Of a DNA stretch of 64,000 nucleotides, positions 12,138 through 23,129 are shown in pieces. The stretch is from Tetracentron sinense. Lineage: Eukaryota; Streptophyta; Magnoliopsida; Trochodendrales; Trochodendraceae. The stretch lies in assembly GCA_015143295.1 (NCBI GenBank), contig CM026556.1, positions 23,188,547 through 23,252,546 of the forward strand. The letters are read 5' to 3'. A program made the translations under genes and the position numbers. The notes under the pieces were generated by a model that saw only the letters and a program-made list of their open reading frames with translations, was not told where the DNA came from and ran no database searches. Positions within the stretch are counted from its first letter, which is position 1; every line of letters starts with the position of its first letter.

Positions 12138-13737
12138 TGTAAACACCCCAATTTTGCACCCCTTAGTCTCTTTGCACACCATTAAAAACCCTTTTTTAAA
12201 ACCCCTTTTCTATGTGATTCGATTTTCAAAAACGCCCCTGAGGTGTAAAATGACCAAAATACCTCTGAAAATTACTGAAAAGTTCACATTTCATCTTAAA
12301 TATTTTTTAGGATTTTATCAGTTCAATTTCGGCTGTTTTTGGGATCAAATAGGGCCTAAAGCGGAAAAATGCCCCTGGCCGCCTTACCGACCTCCCATGC
12401 ACGATATTTAAAAAATCTAAGGGAGGGCTCTACTTCAAATAGCGCCCATCCTGTTTGCACCCTCTTTGACGCCCTACTATTCCCCACCGCCTTACTTTTC
12501 AGGGGTTTTATCCACACAGGCGCTACTACAAGTAGCGCCCCCTGTTTTTTGCTTCTTATGAATACCCCACCCCCTCTCCTTCATTTTCATTCATTTCTAC
12601 TTCCTCTCTTCTCTCTCCTCTTTTAAAAATCCCTCTTTAGCGTTTGGCAATCCCGGGAGTTTGATTTCGAAGAATCATTCCTGGGAGCACTTATTACAGA
12701 GACAATTTTGGGTTTCCCGGACAGTAAAATCTCACCAAACTATCTTTTTTTTAGTCTTTTATTAGTTTTTTAAATTACTTTATTGCTTTTAAATACTTAG
12801 ACTGTTTGCTTAACCTACCTTGTCGAACCTCTGCCCAAACTTCGGTTCAAACTTAGCCTACCCTGTCAAACCTCTGTCTGAACCTCGATCCAAACCCTAC
12901 TTACTTAGTCGAACCTCTGTCCGAACCTTGGTTCAAACCCTGGTTCAAACCCTACCAACCCAGTCGAACTTTTGCCCGAACTTCGGTTTAAATCTAACTT
13001 ACCTTAACCGAACTGTCCGAACCTCGATTCAAACCCTGGTTTAAGCCCTACCCACCTAGTCGAACCTCTGTCCGAATCTCGTTTCAAACCCTTGTTCAAA
13101 TCCTATCAGACCCTAACCCAACCCAATGCTCCTTAACATGAGTTAAAACTGTCCAGATACTCCTCGGTAAGAGCTTAAAAGGCCCAAACGCTACTCAATA
13201 TGAGCTTAAACCATTCAAAAACATCATAACATCCAAAGACAAATCCTAGCATTTCAAACACCCACTATCCAAACACTCAACAAATCAAACCATCAACTAC
13301 CCTCTGGAACTACATGTGGCTTGATTCCACTAATAGTGGATATATAGGCAACCCTGATCGGGTTCAGCTCACCCCGGATAGAGCCTCTGTCCTGCCCATG
13401 CTTATTTCAACATGTACATTATTGTTCATATAATATCTATCAAGCATATAGATGAAATGCAAGATTCTCTTATGGTTTCCCCCACTTTAATTCAGAATTA
13501 GGGAGTAGATAACCATTTCTGAATGGGAGTTTAAGGGTGTCTAACACCTTCCCCTAACTCAAATAAATTCTTACATTGAACTCTATTTCCAAACCAAAGC
13601 CTTATCCAACCTTTTCAGGGATCTTATTTTCCCTCACAATCTAAATAGGTGGCGACTCTCTCTTTTCTGCATTTTTAGCACTATTCCTCCTCGGGTTTAA
13701 TCCTAATCGGGAGTGGGGTTAAAATCCCGAGTTTACA
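12138..13737 (+). repeat. 5' LTR of the Tat-like element
   Basis: 1600 bp. It contains an internal run of degenerate units with the words gtcgaacctctgtccgaac and ttcaaaccct (12815-13110), and a conserved block around ggatatataggcaaccctga at 13338. It is followed directly by the primer site. Confidence 0.85.
12815..13110 (+). repeat. Degenerate 30-35 bp repeats inside the Tat-like LTR
   Basis: About eight units built on cgaacctctgtccgaacctc plus ttcaaaccct. The same array occurs in the partner LTR at 20870-21170, so it predates the insertion. The ORFs seen in it are only the repeat translated. Confidence 0.75.
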
Positions 13738-13740
13738 ACT

Positions 13741-13758
13741 TGGCAACTCTACTGGGGA
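13741..13758 (+). promoter_or_regulatory. Primer binding site of the Tat-like element
   Basis: TGGCAACTCTACTGGGGA lies three bases after the LTR end. It resembles the tRNA-Arg type primer site of Tat/Ogre elements. Confidence 0.6.
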
Positions 13759-15719
13759 GCATTCGAGCCAAAACCTAAATCTGAACTGAACAAGGGAAAC
13801 CATATCAGAAACTTTCAATTACATCTATATGTTGCTAATTTTACTAATCTGCACATATGCTAACTTATACTTCTATCATTCATCGAATCTCGGACATTTG
13901 TTTGCTAACTTAGCAACATGCGTAGAATTTCATTTTTTTATTCATTACTTGATTTTGATTGATGCATATACATTCATATTCATTATATAATAGAATAAAT
14001 ACTTTCACCTATCTAGTTGGATCCGGTAAGCTTACAATCGAGGAATATTTATCCCTGACGATAGAGCCCAAAGATATCATCTTAAATAAAGACACTGAAG
14101 CTCTTTTCAAGTAAAATCTATCTACTGCAACCCTATACCTGCACATGCTCATAAACAAAATACCCAGTGAAGCATGCATGGAATATGAAAATACATAAAC
14201 ACAGGTATTTCAAGGAATGTACTGAACTTGGGAAATAGTACCCAATATTCTCCTCCTTTTTGGCACAATTGTCAAAGGTAGTCATAAAGCCAATATTACA
14301 AAGAATATATCAATGTAACACATGAGAAATATCAGGGCAATCACAATACAACCAAGTAAGTGCAGACAAAGAGGGACTTAGAGAGCGAGGAACAAAATAG
14401 AAATATAAAGCACAAACTCTCCCTCAACAACTGAAGCAAAAACTCCCCCTCAACAACTCAACTTGATCTTCTCTCCCTAAGATCAAGGACACCACCAAAA
14501 ACAGGAGCACTTATGCTAGAAAGGCCCATGCCAAACAAAAATGAAACACATAATACTAATGCTAAAAAGGTATCATGTGCCATACAAACATACATCAAAA
14601 GCATTCCAAGCAGTAGTAATTTAAAATTACAAATCCAATGAAGAACATGATTAGTTAGTCCGACTGAGGATACACGTCTAACTAAATCTCACGGAATGCT
14701 AAAGCATAGCCAATTCACTTAGTCACATTTAGTGAACAGTTCAAAAGTGAAGCATTTGTGTGTAGTGGTAGACTAACTAGATACTAGATCAAGGTTTCTT
14801 TCCCTTTCCAAGCATATGACATTAACCACTAAGGGGACTCCTAAAAACATAAATCTTAGAAGTCAAACCTAGTTAGATCCTGATATGCTGATTTTTTACA
14901 TTTTGGTGCTCCTTGTTCCATTTTATTTGACTCAATATTCTTCTTTTATTTTTGGTCAATTACCTCCAAATTTTGCAAGATTTCTTTTGATGTTCTTTGC
15001 ATGAACATATCTTTTCACGCAATGATGGCTTTCACACTATCCGGGTAGGTAGTCCTGGCTATTAGCAACAGAGGCTTTCACTCTAGTGACCCAGATAGAT
15101 ACCTACTATCCGCCTAGGTAGCTATTTCATACTGTTTGCATCCAATAGTGAATTCACACTAACCCAGTAGGTAGCCCTTTTCATTGTAGCAATTTCTGCT
15201 CATGGAGGATACACAAAATGGGGATGACTAACAAAATGGTCATTCTAGATTGGTCATCCAAGGTCACACTATTAAGATAAGTCAAACACCTACAGATTGG
15301 AAAATAGACCTTCCAATAGAATCAGTCAGAGTGCATGTGAAATTTGTAAAGCATACACACATGAATAAGTCTCTAACTGTTCAAGGTAAAACAGTCTAAT
15401 TTTCAGCCTAACCAAGAGACTATAAAGGTTATCCTCAATCAGCAACATAATCATGTTCAACCTTGGACAAGAATAGAAATAAAGATCACACAAGGAATGC
15501 AGATCATGTAAGTCAAACAAGAGCAACGTGACAAAAATATTTTTGGCTTTTATGGTTTTTCAATGTTTTTGGATTTTTCAAAATAACTAAAACAGAAAAA
15601 CAAACTAAAGCAAATATCAACTAGTAAAAAAAATAGAAAAACCTACTAGTATATACAAGCAGCATAGCACTAGGACAAGATACATCAATACAAGCACACC
15701 CTAGGCTATGACAGGCACG

Positions 15720-16917
15720 GGCTAAGTAAAGCCCTTCAGGTCTTCCTTTCTCACCCAAACGGTTTTAGCAGTTTGATTGACCCTTTGGTCTCTAATCATT
15801 TTAGTTGAGGTAGGTAAGACCTTTTGCCTCTTCCTCCTGTTCCTCATTTTCCAATATTGAGTCCTAGAATTATGTCGGGCATTTTGGTTCTTCCTATTAC
15901 CTCCTTTATATCTAGCATAAGGTGTGTCATGAACATGCCATTGTCTAGAGTTGTGGGCAATTTTCATCACATCTTCGTAAAAACTCCTAGACTTCTCCAC
16001 TAAGACCTCAACTCTCCTTTGAAGATTCCCATTAAAATTATGTTGGTTCCTTGAACCATGATTGGACATTCTTCGAAGTTTAGGACATCGAGGCTTAATA
16101 TGACCATCCACTCCACATTTATGACATGTAGGAATGAATTTCTGAGTAGAATGGTCTTTTCCTTTTGCAGGAGGGCGACTTTTAGCACCATGCTCAGTGT
16201 TCGAGGTGGATGAAGTTCCCTTCTCATCTCCACACCTCTGATTTTGCTCAAGATCAGCCAACTTGATTTCAAGGCTTGTCTTTTAATCAAGACAAGCATG
16301 CAAATCAGGTTCAAGAAGCTGAGTCTTGGCAAGGAGGGAAGCTTTCTCTTCCTCAAGCTGAGACACAAGAGCTTTCAACCCTGAAGCTACTTGGTTTAAG
16401 GTATCTCTTTCCATTTTAATAGATTTGACCTTTTTGGTCATAGAAAATTGAACCTTTTTCAGCTTTAGGCATTCCTGAAATAACCTCATCATAGGCTGCC
16501 TCGAGGTCTCCCTCAGAATCTGAGTCACTTTGACTCTCCCGATCATCCTCACTCTTGTCACTCATGCTAACAAGAGATGAGAACTCTTCAATCACAGTGA
16601 CAAAGGCAATAGGAGCCATAAAATTTGTAGTCTCCATCTGGGAAACTTTAAGAATACCACAAGCTTCTTTAACAAAGTTACAATTATTAGAAGACTTTGG
16701 GATGGTGTGATTTTCTAAAAATTTGTTGGGGAAGGTCCAACCCTTTTCTATAGAGATCCATAAACTTTTTTCTAGAGATAGGTGAAATACTCTCATTCGA
16801 GATTTCCAATCATTAATATTACACTCATTGAAAAATAAGGGACAAGAGATAGATCCTTCCTTTCTTTGGAGATTCATATTCACCGAAAATAAGAATAAAA
16901 TCACACTAAAAAATTAG
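15720..16917 (-). mobile_element. Gag of the gag-only element, copy 1
   Basis: The N-terminal part has the copia gag pattern CNINDWKSRMRVFHLSLE. The middle is acidic and coiled-coil-like (SDSDSEGDLEAAYDE, ASGLKALVSQLEEEKASLL). The end has a zinc knuckle CHKCGVDGHIKPRCPKL near 16080-16125 and a basic tail ending in VWVRKEDLKG. In full Ty1-like elements of plants this wording leads into pol, but here non-coding sequence follows. Confidence 0.8.
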
Positions 16918-16938
16918 TGAACCTGCTCTGATACCAAT

Positions 16939-18189
16939 TGAAAAAATTTGGTGAACCACATATCCGATGTTTGAGTTGAGAATCTCAACAGTTCAAGGGG
17001 ATGATTCGGTTTCCCTAAAAGTCTATCTACCCTTTTGATGAGTTTAACAATTAAGTTATTAACTTAAGGGATGATAAAATTTAAGTGCAGAAATAGAAAA
17101 CCAAGTAAACCACAACACAGGGATTTTTACGTGGAAACCCTTCCGGAAAAAATCACGGGACCTAGTTTAGCCATGAGAATCCACGAAGACAAAGTTAACA
17201 AGAACTTACAAGACTCAAACTTGACTCCTTCGGACTCGACACTACGATCATTCAGTTCTTAGTCCTCCACACCTTGAAAATTCATCACGTATTCTCAAGT
17301 CCCGTGATCAACCACAGCCGCTTGTACTTCCCTTTGTGTCTCGAAAACAATCCACGACCTTCCGATCGATCTCCGTCAATGACAGTTCTCTCCATCCTTC
17401 ACAAAAGGAGGTAGAGCAAAATAATTCGCATGGGTTCTATGACCTCTAGAGAAACTTAAAATTTCTCTCCACACACTCCCTAAGTTGTAATTTTCGTATT
17501 GGAAGGGTTCAAGTTAAATAGAGAACCCAAAACAGTGTTTAGAAGTTGCTAAAAGGTGTTTGAAAACCCAAAATAGACAAAAAAACCGAATATAGGAAGA
17601 ATCCCATATCAGGGTCGACCCAACTACCCCACTTGGGTCAACCCAACTATCCTCTAGGGTTGACCTTGAGATATGCAAGCTTTTGTCCAATTTTCCCAAA
17701 GAAAAAATCTTAGACCCAGGGTCGACCCAAAAGGCCTAGGGTCGACCTTGAGGTGCTGACCCGATTTTCAAACTTCATTTTTAGCTCTCGCATCCTTCAC
17801 AAAAGTTGTAGATCTTTTTGACGTGATCAATTTGATATATTATAGAACAAAATCTGATTACAGTTTGGGAGATATGCCACCTACATGTAACCTTGGTTTT
17901 TTTAAAAAAATTAGACTTTTGAACTTGTTTTGGGCTGCATATCTCACCTCCTTGGGTCCATATGATTAGTCTAAGACACTTACCACCTAAGGTATCCTAT
18001 TATGATTATTCTAAGTCAATTCCCACCTATGGTTATATGGTATCTAGGTCACTTATCATCCTATGAAGGAAATGATCAACCAAGTCTTCAATGGCCTTCA
18101 ACTTCACTTGTCGTGGATGCTTGAAAGCAATGACACAAGATACACACCTAATCACCTAGACTCACTTGTTTTTACACCGGAATAAGCCA
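16939..18189 (-). repeat. 5' LTR part of the gag-only element, copy 1
   Basis: It ends ...ATTTTTTCA on the minus strand, next to the primer site, and matches 56284-57783 of the second copy. It holds a cluster of GGGTCGACCC-type palindromes at 17610-17750. Confidence 0.78.
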
Positions 18190-18199
18190 ACACATAAAA

Positions 18200-18960
18200 C
18201 ATATACTTTACAAAATGGTTGCGTGGCCATCTTCATTCAGTTTTTTGCTTTCTTGTGCAGAAATGATCGTGTGTTCACTTCAGTAGTATTTTCAGATAAA
18301 ATGGTCATATGGCCATCTTCATTTACTTTTTTGCATGCTTATGTTGAATCGATCATGTGATTACATCAGTTTTCATTACCAGTGAAGCAATTATGTGGCT
18401 GTCTTCATTCATTCATATGCTTGCTTGCATACTTGTGTTGAAGTGGTCTTGTGATCCCTTCAAAATCATGTCTTCATACACTTTTCTTTTTTATGGGCAG
18501 TCGTGTGGCTATCCCCGTTCTTACATATTTTGCTTGTTCATGGGACGCCGTGTGGCAATCCCCATTCATACATCCTACTTGCTTATGGATTAGCTATATG
18601 GCTATCCCCATCCTTATACATTTTGTATCTCATTCATCTGTTTGCTTGTTTCATACATGGTGAAGATGGTTGTGTAACCAGCCTTCACTAGCTTTAAATG
18701 CATACCCGGTGAAGAAGGTTGTATAACCGATCCTCACTAACCTTACATTCTTCTTTCTAATGAGTTAGCCATGTGGCTTTTCCTATTCATACATCTTGCT
18801 TATAAAATGGAACAACCACGTGGCTGTCTCCACTCATCATATACTCTACTTGCTTACAGACTTGCTCCTGTACTAGCCGTGCGGCTATCTCCACTTATAC
18901 ATCTACTTGCTAACTTATGCTGAAGTGGTCGGGCGACCCCTTCAAATCTGACTTCATTCA
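18200..18960 (+). repeat. Loose repeats of the type gtgtggctatccccattcat
   Basis: About ten diverged units of roughly 60-75 bp, each with a word such as tggctatccccattc and tacat(c/t)ttgcttg. They lie in the 3' untranslated part of the Tat-like element, between the nested element and its 3' LTR. Confidence 0.6.
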
Positions 18961-18973
18961 TCTTACTAGCATC

Positions 18974-19192
18974 TTACCCAGTGAGGCAACCGTGTGGTTG
19001 TCTACACCATGGCATAGTACCCGGTGAGGCAACCGTGTGATTGTCTGCACCATGGCATAGTTACCGGTGAGGAAACCGTGTGGTTGTCTACACCATGTCA
19101 TAGTACCCGGTGGGGCAACCATGTGGTTGTCTGTACCATGGCATAGTACCCAGTGGGGCAACCGCACGGTTGTTAGCACTAATTGTATCTTA
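18974..19192 (+). repeat. 43-bp tandem array, about five units
   Basis: Units begin cccggtgaggcaaccgtgtg and end accatggcatagta, spaced 43 bp. They are about 85-95% alike by eye. An 80-codon minus-strand ORF across them is a by-product of a unit that has no stop codon in one frame. Confidence 0.85.
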
Positions 19193-19199
19193 CCCATTT

Positions 19200-19915
19200 T
19201 TTTGAAGGAGTAACTGAACGGTTGTCTGATCGACCTTCAGTTGTGGCCTCTCGTGAAGCTGGTTGTGTAATCAACCTTCACCACATTTGCATGCTTCACT
19301 GCACATCACTGCATTATTTGCTCACTCTTAAAGGAGTAAATGACACGGTTGTCTGATCGACCATCAGTTGCGGCCTCTTGTGAAGCCAGTCTTACACTCT
19401 CCTCACACATCACTGCATTACTTTCTCACTCTTAAAGGAGTAACTGACACGATTGTCTGATCGACCATCACTTATGGCCTCTTGTGAAGCCAGTCTTGCA
19501 CACTTCACCGCACATCACTGCATTACTTGCTCACTCTTAAAGGAGTAATTGACACAGTTGTCTAATCGACCATCAGTTGCGGCCTCTTGTGAAGCCAGTC
19601 TTGCACTCTCCACACACATCACTGCGTTACTTGTTCACTCTTAAAGAAGTAACTAATACGGTTGTCTGATCGACCATCAATTACGGCCTCTTGTGAAACC
19701 AGTCGTGCACTCTTCAAACACTGCACTGCAATACTTGCTCACTCTTAAAGGAGTAACTGACACTGTTGTCTGATCGACTATTAGTTGCGGCCTCTTGTGA
19801 AGCCAATCAGGCACTCTTCACACACTGCACCGCACTACTTACTCATTCTTCAAGGAGTAACTGAAACGGTTGTCTGATCGACTATCAGTTGCGGCCTCTT
19901 GTAAGCCAGTTTTGC
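19200..19915 (+). repeat. About 105-bp tandem array, seven units
   Basis: Each unit has aaaggagtaactgacacggt, tgtctgatcgaccatcagtt and gcggcctcttgtgaagccag, then a variable tail with cacatcactgcattact. Units start near 19204, 19333, 19436, 19539, 19646, 19751 and 19856. The array lies in the 3' untranslated region of the Tat-like element. Confidence 0.88.
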
Positions 19916-20215
19916 AACAATCATCATCCATTTGCATCTCATCCACTTATATCATGCACCCCACTATTCGGTCGTGTGATCGATTAGCAAACAACTTCAT
20001 ACCATCAACTTTCCAATCCCCAGCAATTGCCAACTTGGCACAAACACACTCTTTCAGTCGTCAGCCTTTTGTCATCCAACCCAATTCAAGCAGTCTAAAT
20101 AGAAATTCACTTTCTCCTCTGTATTTTCTCAGGTTTTCCACACACGCGTGCAAAATTGAAGCATTATCAGCCTTTGTCACTCACGTGCCCACACCCTCCG
20201 ATAAAGTGGGGCAAC

Positions 20216-21802
20216 TATAAACACCCAAATTTTGTATCCCCTAGTCTCTTTGCACACCTTTAAAATTTCCAAAAATGCCCTTGAGGTGTAAATTGACCAA
20301 AATACCTTTGAAAATTACTGAAAAGTTCATATTTCATCTTAAATATTTTTCTGGATTTTATCAGTTCAATTCCGGTTGTTTTTGGGATCAAATCAGGCTT
20401 AAAATGGAAAAACAGCAAAAATGCCCCTGGCCACCTTACCGACCTCCCCTACGTGATATTTAAAAAATCTAAGGGTGGGTGCTTCAAGTAACACCCACCC
20501 TGTTTGCACCCTCTTTGCCGCCCTAATGCTCCCCACCACCTTGCTTTTCAGGGGTTTTATCCATATGGGCACTACTACAAGTAGCGCCCCTTGTTTTTTG
20601 CTTCCTATAAATATCCCATCCCCTCTCCTTCATTTTCATTCATTTTCACTTTCTCTCTTCTCTCCCCTCTTTCAAAAATTCATCTTTAGCGTTTGGTAAT
20701 CCCGGGAATTCGATTTCGAAGAATCATTCTCATGAGCACTTCTTTCAGAGACCCTTTTGGGTTTCCCAGAAGGGAAAATCTCGCAAAACTCTGTCTTTTT
20801 TTCAGTCTTTTATTAGTTTTTTAAATTGCTTTCTTACTTTTAAATACTTAGACTGCTTGCTTAGCCTACCCTGTTGAACCTCTGCCCGAACTTCGGTTCA
20901 AACTTAGACTATCCTGTCGAACCTCTGTCCGAACCTCAGTTCAAACCCTGGTTCAAACCCTGATTCAAACCCTACTAACACAGTTGAACCTTTGGCCGAA
21001 CTTCGGTTCAAATCTAACTTACCTTAGCCGAACCTCTGTGCGATCCTCGGTTCAAACCCTACTTGCCTTAGCCGAACCTATGTCCGAACTTCCATTCAAA
21101 CCCTGGTTCAAGCCCTACCCACCTAGTCGAACCTTTGTCCGAACCTCATTTCAAACCCTTGTTCAAATCCTATTAGACCCTAACCCAACCCAATTCTCCT
21201 TGACATGAGCTAAAACTGTCCAGATACTCCCCGGTAACAGCTTAAAAGACCCAAACGCTCCTCAATATGAGTTTAAACCATTCAAAAACACCTTAACATC
21301 CAAAGACAAATCCTAGCATTTCAAACACCCACTATCCAAACACTCAATAAATCAAACCATCAATTACCCTTTGGAACTACGTGTGGCTTGATTCCACTAA
21401 CAGTGGATACGTAGGCAACCCTGATCGGGTTCAGCGAACCCAAGATAGAGCCTCTGTCCTGTCCATGCTTATTTCAACATGTATATTATTGTTCATATAA
21501 TATCTATCAAGCATATAGATGAAATAAAAATTCTATTATGGTTTCCCCTACTTTAATTCAAACATAGGGAGTAGGTAACCATCTCTGGATGGGAGTTTAG
21601 GGGTGCCTAACACCTTCCCCTAACTCAAATGAATTATTACCTTTAACTCTATTTCTAGACCAAAGCCTTATCCAACCTTTTCAGGGACTCTATTTTTCCT
21701 CACAATCTAAATAGGTGGCGACTCTCTCTTTTCTGCATTTTTAATGTTTTTCCTCATCTCGTTCAATCCTGATCAGGAGTAGGTTAAAATCTCGGGTCTA
21801 CA
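20216..21802 (+). repeat. 3' LTR of the Tat-like element
   Basis: 1587 bp, matching 12138-13737 throughout. It is preceded by AAAGTGGGG and followed by the target duplication aatac. Confidence 0.85.
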
Positions 21803-22503
21803 AATACAATTCATAAATTCATGCTTAACACCCATCATAGAAAACCATTCGTCAAATCTTATCTTTTGTGGAAAACAAAACACCTTATATAAGCCTTATG
21901 AGTTCTTAAGAGTTCTTATGAGTTCCTTATGATCTTATAAGTTCTTATGAACCTTATGAGTTCTTGTGAGTTTCTTATGAGTTCTTGTGAGTTCCTTATG
22001 AGCCTTGTGATCCTTGAAGACTCGTGAAACGATCTTAGACATGATCCGTAGAGCTTGTGAGCACTTATGAGCCTTATAACCGATCTTAGACTTATGTCTT
22101 TCTTGTGAGTTCTTAGAAGTCTTGTGAGACTTATGATACTTAGAGCTTATGCAAGATCTTAGACATGATCTTTGTGAGCATGAGGTAACCAATCTTAGAA
22201 ATACCAACTCAAAGTTTGGCCTTGTCAATGCTTATGAACTTATACTTCTTCTTATGAATTTTCCTTTGAAAACATTTTTTATTATTCTTGAAGTACCATG
22301 CTTATGAGAAACATCGGTCATGTAAAACATAGAGTGCGTTGATTGCTTGTGAGCATCACAATATACTTAGAAAACTTTTAACATGTCCTACATGTTCATG
22401 CAAGACATATTTACATCATAGTATACTTCGAAAAATTCTAAAAACATGGAACATCTTCATTCATGGCATTACATCACAATAATCTTGGCCATTAAGCCTA
22501 TTT
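21803..22503 (-). repeat. 5' LTR of the Tekay-type element, second piece
   Basis: It resumes exactly where 12137 left off, with aatac repeated, and matches 4697-5395 of the partner LTR. It stops matching at about 22503. Confidence 0.8.
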
Positions 22504-23129
22504 CAGTCAGTACTCAATATTTACTAATATTTTCCATATGAATTTGCGAAACTCGCATACCAAGTGTTGGTCGGCCGTCTGGACGACTATTTGTCGTCTC
22601 GGCTTTATTGCAATTCAAACCACAAAACCACGGCGTGTTTAATGTCAAAAATCAAGAAATTAGTGGGTTTTGCAGTTTTCTTTCGGACTTAGTGTTTACA
22701 GTCAAAACTCAATATTCTTCCCGAAAATTCGCATAGTGGGGCTCGGACTACCTGTCGTTTGGTCACCTATCGTTTCGTCACCATCGCACGTCATTTCATG
22801 GTGTTTCGAAGACCGTACGCGTAAAGAAGTGAGAAAACTAGTCAAACTAGTCAAAGTGCCACATCATTGTGGCCATGTGATGGCACATGGGCCTTGCCAC
22901 ATAGGCAAGACTTTTGCCTATGTAAGGAAGGGATCACCCCTCTCCTCATTTTTCTTCCTATACGGAAGCTCTACCCGAGCATTTTTAGAGAGAGAGTGAG
23001 GAGAGAGAGAGTAGAGAGAAAGAAAACGTCTGTTTCAATCCCTAGATCCTCGATTTGCATGTATAGAGAGATTAGAGAGAGGGTAGAGAGAGAAAGTAGA
23101 GGAGAGAGAGAGAGAAGGTTTACCCTAAG
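22504..23129. other. Unassigned sequence with purine-rich end
   Basis: This stretch resembles neither neighbouring LTR. It has a higher GC part (22560-22880) with several tcgt/gacg words and ends in a GAGA-rich tract at 22988-23115. It could be an LTR piece of another family. I find no protein signature in its ORFs. Confidence 0.5.

Larger units (their letters stand above)
14075..18189 (-). mobile_element. Gag-only Ty1/copia-like LTR element, copy 1 (fragment)
   Basis: It runs on the minus strand: 5' LTR part 16939-18189, a Met-tRNA primer site (GGTATCAGAGC at 16926-16936), gag 15720-16917, a non-coding stretch, and the beginning of the 3' LTR at 14075-14247 beside a pyrimidine-rich tract (purine tract on the minus strand). 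No protease, integrase or RT is present. The same organisation recurs in the second copy at 56284-63900. It is broken and lies inside the Tat-like element. Confidence 0.78.
12138..21802 (+). mobile_element. Tat/Ogre-like LTR element, non-coding, inserted in the Tekay LTR
   Basis: The LTRs are 12138-13737 and 20216-21802. Both begin T(G/A)TAAACACCC and end in (T/C)TACA. The target duplication aatac is exact (12133-12137 and 21803-21807). Right after the 5' LTR is TGGCAACTCTACTGGGGA (13741-13758), a primer site of the kind used with tRNA-Arg by Tat/Ogre elements; the assignment is from memory of that lineage. The purine tract AAAGTGGGG (20203-20211) precedes the 3' LTR. The inside has no gag or pol of its own: it holds a leader, a gag-only element in the opposite sense and about 1.8 kb of tandem repeats. 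It is therefore non-autonomous or decayed. Confidence 0.85.
4215..22503 (-). mobile_element. Ty3/gypsy chromovirus, Tekay/Del type, old and broken
   Basis: The element runs on the minus strand: 3' LTR 4215-6395, internal region 6396-11653, 5' LTR 11654-12137 continuing at 21803-22503. The 5' LTR is split by a complete Tat-like element inserted at 12137. Gag, protease, RT, RNase H, integrase and chromodomain are all recognisable. A Met-tRNA primer site lies next to the 5' LTR (about 11637-11650) and a purine tract beside the 3' LTR (6396-6410). The two LTRs differ at about 43 of about 485 positions that I aligned by eye, so the insertion is several million years old at commonly used plant rates. 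It carries on the order of ten or more breaks and cannot be active. Confidence 0.88.

Noticed and set aside
12369-12626. ORFs in the Tat-like LTR as short genes
   Set aside because: Same sequence recurs in the partner LTR at 20460-20700 with the frame altered, and there is no protein signature.
18958-19197. Minus-strand 79-codon ORF with repeated histidine-rich segments
   Set aside because: It is the 43-bp tandem array translated; 43 is not a multiple of 3 and no start or family signal exists.
19200-19915. CRISPR-like alternation of constant and variable segments
   Set aside because: Units are about 105 bp, variable parts are only diverged copies of each other, and the block is inside a plant LTR element.
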